Shown here one piece after another: positions 56,304-64,000 of a DNA stretch of 64,000 nt. The translations under genes and the position numbers were made by a program. This DNA is from Plantago ovata. Taxonomy: Eukaryota > Streptophyta > Magnoliopsida > Lamiales > Plantaginaceae. The notes beneath the pieces are model-generated. The model made no database searches, was not told the origin of the DNA, and was given only the letters and a program-made list of their open reading frames with translations. The stretch is from NCBI GenBank assembly GCA_028274465.1, contig CM051455.1, positions 67,167,677 through 67,231,676 of the forward strand, in the 5' to 3' direction. Within the stretch, counting starts at the first letter, position 1. Every line of letters starts with the position of its first letter.

Positions 56304-58050
56304 TGAAGAGTCACATGCTGATGAGCAAACTTATCCAGATCCAAAGAGCAGAAAACCTGTTAATAAATGGATTAGAGATCATCCCTCTACGGATATCATT
56401 GGTAATATTGACAAACGCCAAGTGACTAGATCCAAAGTATCTACTACTCATGAACTTGTTGAAGAAGCAAATGTTGTAGAAGTAGAAGCTTTGTTGTCTT
56501 GCTTTGTTTCAGAAATCGAACCCAAGACCATAGAAGAAGCTTTAAAGCATTCTGAATGGATCAAGGCAATGCATGAAGAACTGGATCAATTTGAAAGGAA
56601 CAAAGTCTGGAAACTTGTAACCCTTGCTGAAGGCAAGAAAGGAATTGGTACAAAGTGAGTGTTCAGAAACAAGCTGAGTGAGTCTGGTGAAGTAACAAGG
56701 AACAAAGCACGTTTAGTTGCTCAAGGTTACTGTCAGACTGAAGGATTGGACTATGATGAGTCTTATGCACCAGTTGGAAGATTGGATGCAATTAGACTTT
56801 TCTTGGCCTTTGCTACTCACAATCACTTCATTGTTTATCAAATGGATGTTAAAAGTGCATTCTTAAATGGTGAACTTGCTGAAGAAGTCTACTTGGAACA
56901 ACCCCCTGGCTTTGAACTTCCCTCAGAAACCAAGATGCTATACAAGCTTCAGAAAGTTGTATATGGTCTAAAGCAAGCACCAAGAGCTTGGTATGATACC
57001 TTAGCTAAGTTCTTGCTGGATAATGGTTTCAAGAAAGGTGAAGTTGACAAAACTTTGTTTACCATGAACCATGATGGTAAAATACTCTTAGTTCAGATTT
57101 ATGTGTATGACATAATATTTGGATCTAAGGACAAGCAACTTTGTGATGATTTTGCCAAACTCATGACAAACAAGTTTGAAATGAGTATGATAGGTAAATT
57201 GAATTATTTCCTACGATTGCAAGTCCAGCAACTCAAAGATGAAATATTCATAAATCAAGCAAAGTATGCAATGGAAATGCTCATAAAGTTTAGGATCAAA
57301 GAGGAAGAAAAACCTGAAAAGATCCCTATGAGTGTTTGTACCAAATTGGGCTATACTAAAGAAGATAAGTGTGTTGAAGAACACAAGTATAGGAAGCTCA
57401 TTGTTTCCTTGTTGTATTTAACAGCAAGTAGACCTGACATTCAATATGTTGTTTGTGTGTGTGCAAGATTCCAATCTGATCCAAGAGAATCACACTACAA
57501 AAAGGCACTTAAGATACTGAAATATGTCAAAGGTACAATCAATGTTGGATTATGGTATCCTAAAGATTCTGGATTGGAATTGGTTGGTTATTCTGATGCT
57601 GATCATGGAGGATCAACTCTTGATAGAAAAAGTACTTCTGGAACTTGTCAGTTTCTAGGTACTTGATTAATATCATGGTTCAGCAAGAAGCAAACCTGTG
57701 TTGCAAATTCATCTACTGAATCTGAGTACATGGCGGCTGGTTGTTGCACAGCTCAAATCCTATGGATTCAGCAACAATTAAGAGATTATGGTATTTCTGC
57801 AAAGAAAACACCAATCTTTTGTGATAATACAAGTGCTATTGCTATCACGCAATATCCTAAGTTCCACTCAAGGACAAAGTACATTGATATTAGACATCAT
57901 TTCATTAGAGATCATGTGGAAAAAGGAGATATTGAGGTTGTGAAAGTAGGTACTGATGATCAACTTGTTGACATCTTTACCAAGTCTCTACCAGATAATA
58001 GGTTTGCAATGCTAAGGTATAACCTTGGATTGATTGAACTACCTCAATAG
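56304..58050 (+). pseudogene. Sire-2 reverse transcriptase and RNase H
   Basis: The linker resumes after Ath-C. TGA at 56656-56658 replaces a Trp codon (TGG in Sire-1) before the RT. RT motifs [38 protein letters not shown] and [10 protein letters not shown] are kept, but YVDD is YVYD at 57100-57111, which should abolish catalysis. RNase H keeps [20 protein letters not shown] at 57664-57666 (AGA in Sire-1) interrupts it. Pol ends at TAG 58048-58050. Confidence 0.92.
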
Positions 58051-58440
58051 TAACAGATACAATTGGCAGATTGCTGAAACAGGCATTCAACAAGTCAAAG
58101 TATGCTTACATGTATAAAGCTCCTTCCACTGATTTCTTCTAAAAGAAATGATAGTTCACTACATGATTGCTAAAACAAGCATTCATCAAGTAATTCCTTC
58201 AAAACGGGTATTTGTTAGGAAACTTGATCACTTGCTGAGACGGGCACTCAGTAAGAGAAAAACTTTAAGGATTGCTGAAACTGGCATTCAGACATCAAAA
58301 ATACTGAAACAGGTATTCAAGTATCAAAGGAAAAACTTGAGACGGGAACTCAGCAAAGAGCAAGAACACTTCTCTGATTTTACCAAAGGATATCTCAATA
58401 TAAAAAGAATTAGCTAAGACGGGAACTCAGAAATATCTTT
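58051..58440 (+). repeat. Post-pol hairpin array of Sire-2
   Basis: Seven variants of CTTGCTGARACNGGCAYTCAG occur here, starting near 58071, 58166, 58231, 58272, 58302, 58337 and 58412. Best stems: CTTGCTGAG-ACGGGCA-CTCAGTAAG (58231-58255) and TTGCTGAA-ACAGGCA-TTCAACAA (58071-58093). The copies lie in different reading frames, arguing for a nucleic-acid repeat. A short frame (58148-58417) crosses the array and shares VFVRKLDHLL with Sire-1. Confidence 0.65.
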
Positions 58441-59019
58441 TAACTTAAAAGAAATATGAGATATTTGATTAAGGGGGAACTTTCTGCAAATACAAGGCTT
58501 CTTACCTAAAAAGGTAAGTGTCAAAGTCAATTTGTCCAAAATCGCTGAAAAGATTCTCATTTACTTCAGCAAGCAATTAGTGCTGAGGTAAAAAGGATCA
58601 AATCCCGTGAATCAAGGTAAAATCAATTTGTGACGTTAATCGTGGCACAGATAAACTCGTTGTTAATCATGACATGAAATACAATCGTGGCCATTGATTT
58701 AAAGCAATTTTTTATCTAACGGTTGATATCACAAAGAGAAATTGTGCTCTGACGGTTTTTGTTAGTGGACCACTACGCATTTAATGCAAAGGCTCCACTA
58801 ACGCAGATGAATCTCTGTTTTACCCTTGCTGAGAACTCAAAACCGTTGAGCTTCTTGCACAACAGAGATACTATATAAACAAAGAGTTAGAGAAAGACAA
58901 AATTATTTAACTCACATTTTCTTTCTCTACAAATTTTATAGCATGTGCCCTGAATTCACTGTACCTCCGGTCAAAAAAGCAAGTTATCTTTTTCGTACAT
59001 TTCTCCCGCTATATAAGAA
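58441..59019 (+). promoter_or_regulatory. Intergenic stretch with purine tract and TATA-like promoter
   Basis: A polypurine-like AAGGGGGAA lies near 58472. A TATA-like box (CTATATAAAC) at about 58871-58880 is followed by a pyrimidine-rich leader (TTTTCTTTCTCTAC, 58917-58930) and the ATG at 59020. It could be an internal promoter for the next frame or part of an unrecognised LTR; no primer-binding site is seen. Confidence 0.45.
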
Positions 59020-60852
59020 ATGGCTCCAAAGAGACAGCCCTCCAAGACCTCTAAATCATCCAAAGCTGATAGTGCTGGGAAACGAACTACTCCGGTTGAA
59101 ATTCCGGCAACCAACACAGTGAAAATTGTGTTAAAAAACGACCGTATAACTGAGAGACCCATGCCGCCTGCATATCTTGACACTGCAAAGTGTGAACAAA
59201 TGATGCAATGGGGCGGATTTGCCAAGGAGAAGTACATAAGATACTTCTATGAACAAGAACTAGATGAGGAAAATGAAGAGGCGTTGAATTTGATAAATCA
59301 ACAAGGCCTTCTTTTCTTCATAACTGCTTGCCCTAAGAAAGTGAGTATGTTAGATGCTATGGAATTCTACAACAATGCAGAAATCCAAACTCTCACTGAT
59401 GGACAAGGAGTCACTGAAAAAGTGATTTCTACCACAGTTCAAGGTGTGCAAATCATCTTGAAATGGATTGATTTAGCCAACATCTTTCAGATTCCAACTA
59501 CTGGAACTGAAAATGACATCACTGCCTTTGATGAAGAAATAGAAGCCTTCTACAGTGATGTCAGAAATGAAAAGATGAAGAAAGGAGAGATTGCTCCCGT
59601 GACTTGGACCTCAAAGCACGTAAAAACGAAGCATCTCTGCCATTCGCTTGGTCTTGTAGCTCTGCTACTAATCAAAGTCTTAGACTCCCAAGTTGGAGAA
59701 ATAGACAAAGTTGGCTTGAGAAGGTGGCCATTGCTGATGCATATCCATGAGAACAGAACAGAGCTCAACTGGGCTAAGTACATTTTCAACAGACTTGTTG
59801 ATTGTGTTACTAAGTTCAAGGCAAAGGTTGAAGACAACACAGTCTCACCTACCTTCCCAGTAATATATGGACTGAAAATATGCTATATCCTTGAACACTT
59901 CAGGATTCAGCTGAGAAACCCATTGCCAATTAAGAAATCAGTATGCAATGTGGGAAGAGCCTTCTACAAGCAGAATGGACCTAAGCTTGCTGACAAGAAG
60001 TCAAAGAAGACAACAGCTGCAAATGTTGTCAGTGTTGGTCAGCAAGACAGGTATACGACAGCTGCAAATGTTGCTGAGACTGAAAATCAGTCCATGAATG
60101 CAACTGCTGCAGATGGTGATCAACAATGTAAGTGTACAACAACCGTTGCTGAGAATGCAACAATTGCAGATGTTGCTGCTGGAGCCACTGCGGTTGCTGA
60201 AACTAATGCACCCAGTGAAAAATCTAAGAAGAAAAAGAGGAAAGCTGATGATGACACTCAAACTGCAGCGTCATCAGCTGACCCCATTCCCAAGAATAAA
60301 CGAACAAAGACTTACCCAAGAAAGAAAACAATGGCACGTAAGACCATTCCAATTGTCCATGATCTTTCAGATGATGCTCAAGTGGTTGCTGAAACGCAAG
60401 CCACTCCAGTAGATGTTGTTGAAGTGTTTGCAGAAGCCTTCAACAATCAACCCAACATTGATACGTCTGCTGAAATAAGACCACAAGGCAGTGGAAATGA
60501 AATTCCTGCCCCAGTCCCCGATATCTACATTGTAGATAATCCCGATGACTATACTCTGGAACCAGCAAGTGCTATTGCTGCTGATATGAGAAAAGCGGCA
60601 CTTGCTGATAATGCTATTGAAGAGATGGTTGATGAACAAGCAACTCATCAAGTTGCTGAAGCTGCAATTGCTGAAGAACCAGTTGCTGAGACTGCAATGG
60701 TTCAAGTCCCAGAGGTTGCTGAAACACCACAAGAGACACTATTCGACGACGCATCTCGTGATGCTGAGAATATTGGACCTAGTTCACCAAAAACATCCAT
60801 TGACAAAGTCCAGCTGGTGCTGACAGAATTAAGCCATGGATTTGGAGATTGA
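59020..60852 (+). CDS. Post-pol ORF with a plant-transposon-protein-like domain
   Basis: The frame encodes 610 residues. The start is basic (MAPKRQPSKTSKSSK). Residues about 60-320 (FFITACPKKVSMLDAMEFYN, VQGVQIILKWIDLANIFQIP, HSLGLVALLLIKVLDSQVGE, TFPVIYGLKICYILEH) resemble the 'putative plant transposon protein' or envelope-like domain of plant retroelements. The second half is low-complexity with repeated V-A-E-T/N units, a Lys-rich stretch KSKKKKRKA and acidic parts. I see no signal peptide or membrane segment, so an envelope role is not supported. The end is a frameshift near 60830. Confidence 0.65.
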   Translation: MAPKRQPSKTSKSSKADSAGKRTTPVEIPATNTVKIVLKNDRITERPMPPAYLDTAKCEQMMQWGGFAKEKYIRYFYEQELDEENEEALNLINQQGLLFFITACPKKVSMLDAMEFYNNAEIQTLTDGQGVTEKVISTTVQGVQIILKWIDLANIFQIPTTGTENDITAFDEEIEAFYSDVRNEKMKKGEIAPVTWTSKHVKTKHLCHSLGLVALLLIKVLDSQVGEIDKVGLRRWPLLMHIHENRTELNWAKYIFNRLVDCVTKFKAKVEDNTVSPTFPVIYGLKICYILEHFRIQLRNPLPIKKSVCNVGRAFYKQNGPKLADKKSKKTTAANVVSVGQQDRYTTAANVAETENQSMNATAADGDQQCKCTTTVAENATIADVAAGATAVAETNAPSEKSKKKKRKADDDTQTAASSADPIPKNKRTKTYPRKKTMARKTIPIVHDLSDDAQVVAETQATPVDVVEVFAEAFNNQPNIDTSAEIRPQGSGNEIPAPVPDIYIVDNPDDYTLEPASAIAADMRKAALADNAIEEMVDEQATHQVAEAAIAEEPVAETAMVQVPEVAETPQETLFDDASRDAENIGPSSPKTSIDKVQLVLTELSHGFGD

Positions 60853-61218
60853 TGACACCTTCAATAAGTCAGTAGATGTGTTCATGACAAGCAGTGAACT
60901 TAAAGGTCAAGATGTCTCTGCTCAACTTGTCAATTCAGTGACAAGGAAGATTGCTGAATCTGCACAGCCCTATCAAATAGAGCAAGAAAAGAAGTATGCT
61001 GAAGAACATGTCTCAGATAATGAAGATGTTGTCATGGCTGAAAGGACTGAGTCACCACTGCCCTTCTTCAGCAGGTAGTTAACTCAGACATAAGCAAAAC
61101 TTCAATATCTGAAACTATATCTTTTGCTGATATCATTGTTTCCTTACAGACTTCTCAAGATACAAGTCAGAAGATTGCTGAAACTTCTGCACCAGAATTC
61201 ACAACTCCTGTTCAACAG
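60836..61218 (+). pseudogene. Continuation of the post-pol ORF, frameshifted
   Basis: The frame from 60836 (MDLEIDDTFNKSVDVFMTSS) continues the same acidic, A-E-rich style one frame over. Near 61065 it shifts back to the frame of TSQDTSQKIAETSAPEF. Two candidate short introns border this part (61075-61149 and 61219-61286). Whether the shifts are mutations, sequence errors or unremoved introns cannot be settled here. Confidence 0.45.
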
Positions 61219-61286
61219 GGAGTTTTTTTGGTAAATCTACTAAGTTTGACAACTTAGTACTTGTATCTAACTTCAAATTATTTCAG

Positions 61287-63155
61287 GATGAACAATTCAA
61301 GGATGCTGCTCAAGATCCTGAAGCAATGGAAATAGTGCCAGCACAACAAAGTGTGCAACATGAGCTTGCTGAACTTCAGCAGGTAAATCCTGTTCTAGTT
61401 TTAGACTCTAAAACTATTTTCCAAAATATTCATGAATTTAATTTTATTCTTTTTCAGGCTCAAAAGGAGACCACTGAAGTGTTTCTCATCAATGAAGATT
61501 TGGAAGTAAGTTCAGAAGAACTTTACTCGAACTTCAAAAGGAATACCTTGACCAGAGTTGCTAAATCTGTCAGCAACTGGTAACGGTACAGAAGGATGGA
61601 TTTCTCTGATCTTCACCTTCATTTGTCCAACGAGAAAAAGAGAATCTCTTTACTGAGACTCAAGACCTTTGTAGATTCCATACTTCTAGAAGAGCTGACA
61701 TATTCTCAGCTAATGAGCTCCAGTCTGATTGCTCTAATCAGAGAAAATATGAAAGCTAAATTCAAGAGTGCCTCTCCAGCTGAACAAGCTGTGATGCTCA
61801 AGGGTTCTTTTGTACCCGTGGTGGCTGATCCCCACAAAATCAATGACGAAGAGGAAGTAACTAGCGCAGCTATGTACAAACATCTCGAGTTAGTTATACT
61901 AACGGACGATGATGAAGAAGAAGAGGATGAAAATATCCCAAAAGATCCAAGTGATGATGAAGGAAAATATTCCAAGGACAAAAAGGATGATGATGATGAT
62001 AATCAAGGTCCTAATCCTGATGCTGGTGAAGTTAAGCTGACAGTTGCTGAGACTGAACATCAAGTTACTGAAAATCAGCAAGCTTTCCAAACTCCCAGTC
62101 AGCATCAAGAATCCACTCCTGCTCCTGCTGAGACAAGTACTCAAGCAACTGAACAAGTTGATGAAACTGAAGAAGAGTACGCCAGAAAGCATGCTGAAAT
62201 GAAATTAGGCAAAAACAAGCTTTCTGATGCCGAGTTAGCTTTACTCGATGCCAAGGTCACTGAACCAAACCTTGATGATGAAGATATGGATGAAGATTAT
62301 TAAAGAGCACTTCAAAACAGTCTACAGATTCATGCTAGGCATACGCAAAATCTAGACATTGCTCAATCTTCAAGAGTGAAGAACACATAAGTCCCCTCCC
62401 TTCCACTTACTGCTGGTGAAACTCCAGTTGTTGAGTCAAAAGAGTTGCCCTCAGCAACCACTCAACCACAAGTGATTGAAGCTAAATACTTAGGAACCAA
62501 GGTTGCTGGCCTTGATGAATCTGATGACGAAGAAGATCTCTTCAACTTCTCAGCAAATGAAGAAGAACTGACAAAGAAAGTTGAACCCACAGTGGTTACA
62601 ATTCCTCCTCCATCTCTTGAACATGATGAAGGAGATGCTGAAAGAAGTCGTTTGCTGAGAAATGATGATCAATTCACTACTGAGATCAAAGCTCATTCAC
62701 TCACTCCCTCTCTAGTGCCGTTCCCTAATGTTGAGGATTTTACTCCAAGAATTAAGGCACTTATGGCTGTTCACAAAGCATGCCAAGAAGAGGATGATGC
62801 ACTGCTTGCTGAGAGTCCGCTTGATATTGGCAAGATACTGGCTACTGTGCTGAAACGCACTACTTCTCTTACAATAGCTCAGAAAGACATAAGTCTACAT
62901 CATAAAAGCTATGAAGAAGATGTCAGTCAAGCACTCAAACTGGCTAAAACTGCATTGAAAAAGGCTCAGACTTTCATTGAAGAAAAAGTCGACAATGAGC
63001 GCAGACATGAGGAGAACTTGGTGAGTATTAAAGAAGATCTGTCCAAGCTGACTACTGATCAGCAAGGAATAATTCTCAAGTACAATAACCTAAGTAAACT
63101 TGCTGAAAATTGCAGTGAATTTTTCTCTCTGCACATTCACCCAATCCAAGTCTAA
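61287..63155 (+). pseudogene. Long downstream frame with three TAA stops
   Basis: One reading frame runs from DEQFKDAAQDPE (61287) to HPIQV (63155), broken only by TAA at 61581, 62301 and 62388. It has helical segments (DLHLHLSNEKKRISLLRLKT, LIRENMKAKFKSASPAEQAV), acidic runs, and a coiled-coil-like end (QALKLAKTALKKAQTFIEEK). All three stops could derive from CAA. It ends just before a purine tract (AAGGGGGAAGA). No family is recognised. Confidence 0.5.
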
Positions 63156-63167
63156 GGGGGAAGATAA

Positions 63168-63612
63168 ACAAAGAAAATCTTCAAGAGCAAAGAAAACCCC
63201 TGCTGAAGCGCCATTGATATAGCCTAGTCCACCTCCCAGAGAACCTCTTGCTGAAAGAGAGCAAAGTTCAAAGAGACGAGCTGAAATAGATTCTGAGAGA
63301 AATTCAGCAAATCCGAAAAGGAGAAGAACATCTGCTGAAACTCAAGAATACTGTCACACTGAGAGTCATCAAGATCTGAATGAAGATGATGATGATGATG
63401 ACCAAACAATAGCTCAAGCAATAAGAGCTAGACCAATTACAGCCTTAACTCCTTCTGGCCATTCCAAACATTTCTCTTCTGACTCAAGATCTTCAGCAAG
63501 AGATCAAGAAAATGCTAAGTCAAGAAGAAGAAGGCAAAGACCGGAAGAAAAGAGGCTAGCCAGTATTGCCATTGGCTCTGGCATCGAATACACAAAGACC
63601 AGCAATAAATAA
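63168..63612 (+). pseudogene. Basic Arg/Ser-rich frame after the purine tract
   Basis: This frame has no ATG start. It reads RKSSRAKKTPAEAP, then a TAG near 63220, then PSPPPREPLAEREQSSKRRA and further Arg/Ser/Glu-rich sequence to GIEYTKTSNK and TAA at 63610-63612. It shares the A-E-rich style of the upstream frames. Basic composition suggests a nucleic-acid-binding or nuclear segment, which is speculation. Confidence 0.35.
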
Positions 63613-63624
63613 ACAACTCAAAAT

Positions 63625-64000
63625 GTGATCAAAAACCTACATGGTTGCTGGGTCTTAAAGCTGGAAGATGTGTTGGTCAATGATTTCTTTCCAACTGCAG
63701 TACTGAATCAAATGTACACTTGGATTGAATTAAAAGTGCAAAGAAAAGAAAGGAATCCTCCTCCCTACCCAAGAAACATTGCTGCAAAATGGCTGAATCT
63801 GGAAGTCTTAGTAAGAAGAACTTCTATCTGCAAGAAAATGAATCAAGAGCCTGATTTAATCAAACCGATTGATGTTGCTTACTACAGTGATCGTTTAACC
63901 AAGAAGTCAAAAAAGAAATATGGCTTGATTCCTTATGAGTATTTTTATCTCACTGCCAAGGATCAAGAAGAAGATCTTCTCTGGTTAAGAAAGATTCATG
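63625..64000 (+). CDS. Partial frame running off the window
   Basis: From about 63628 an open frame without an ATG at its start reads VIKNLHGCWVLKLEDVLVND, then MYTWIELKVQRKERNPPPYP and KYGLIPYEYFYLTAKDQEED to the window end. Balanced composition and continuity over 124 codons suggest real coding sequence, perhaps a further exon or domain of the Sire-2 post-pol unit. No family is recognised. Confidence 0.4.
   Translation, partial: MIKNLHGCWVLKLEDVLVNDFFPTAVLNQMYTWIELKVQRKERNPPPYPRNIAAKWLNLEVLVRRTSICKKMNQEPDLIKPIDVAYYSDRLTKKSKKKYGLIPYEYFYLTAKDQEEDLLWLRKIH

Larger units (their letters stand above)
41951..64000 (+). mobile_element. Sire-2: SIRE-like Ty1/copia with a long post-pol region
   Basis: Gag, protease, integrase, RT and RNase H are followed by about 5 kb of further reading frame that leaves the window. 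Ath-C (45899-56298) is inserted between integrase and RT with an exact CATAC duplication (45894-45898 and 56299-56303). No LTR is visible: the left side is cut by Ang-2, the right side is beyond the window. Whether 58470-64000 is truly part of the same element is inferred from shared GCTGAAAC-rich sequence and A-E-T/K protein motifs. Confidence 0.8.

Noticed and set aside
59020-60852. Calling the post-pol ORF an envelope protein
   Set aside because: No signal peptide, membrane helix or fusion-type segment is visible; the similarity is only to a plant-transposon or envelope-like family in general.
61075-61149. Using the first candidate intron to explain the frameshift near 61065
   Set aside because: Its length is 75, a multiple of three, so removing it does not change the frame; an indel nearby is still needed.

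Overview
The window looks like a gene-poor, repeat-packed stretch of a flowering-plant nuclear genome. Nearly all of it can be assigned to nested transposable elements: Ty1/copia and Ty3/gypsy LTR retrotransposons, one CACTA (En/Spm) DNA transposon and one LINE. I found no convincing ordinary host gene, rRNA, functional tRNA or CRISPR array. The species cannot be named from the sequence. Lineage names (Athila-like, Angela/Tork-like, SIRE-like) are inferences from protein motifs, primer-binding sites and LTR ends, not from database searches. No LTR identities or ages were computed.

Layout. 1-1547: 3' end and 3' LTR of an Athila-like gypsy element (Ath-D, + strand), inserted in a decayed SIRE-like copia (Sire-1, 1548 to about 5275). 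5276-5375: a 100-N assembly gap. 5376-20045: a CACTA transposon read on the minus strand, its transposase gene split by an almost complete Angela-like copia (Ang-1, 6201-16042, TSD GGAAA). 20046-22254: 3' end and LTR of a related copia (Ang-3). 22255-41950: an Angela-like copia (Ang-2, + strand, 5' part missing) holding a four-level nest: Ang-2 contains Ath-A (25905-39734, TSD GACAA), which contains Ath-B (28660-36226, TSD TCATG), which contains an Angela-like solo LTR (32632-34717, TSD AAAGA). 41951-64000: a second SIRE-like copia (Sire-2, + strand, running off the window) interrupted by Ath-C (45899-56298, TSD CATAC), which itself contains a 5'-truncated LINE (47634-49879, 17-bp TSD).

How the parts work together. 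Ath-A and Ath-C carry only gag-protease and appear non-autonomous, so they would need enzymes from relatives such as Ath-B, which keeps integrase and RNase H pieces but has lost gag, protease and RT. All coding regions show stops or frameshifts. Several stops fit C-to-T decay of methylated cytosines; several frameshifts lie in homopolymer runs.

The least ordinary parts are: (1) a possible 80-nt intron at the gag/pol junction shared by both SIRE-like copies; (2) about 5 kb of reading frame after pol in Sire-2, with its own TATA-like box and candidate short introns; (3) repeated hairpins after SIRE pol; (4) covarying tandem hairpins and a GC-rich island in the Ang-1 leader; (5) GC-rich palindrome clusters just upstream of Athila-like TATA boxes, and again upstream of an unexplained 1.9-kb cargo in Ath-C.
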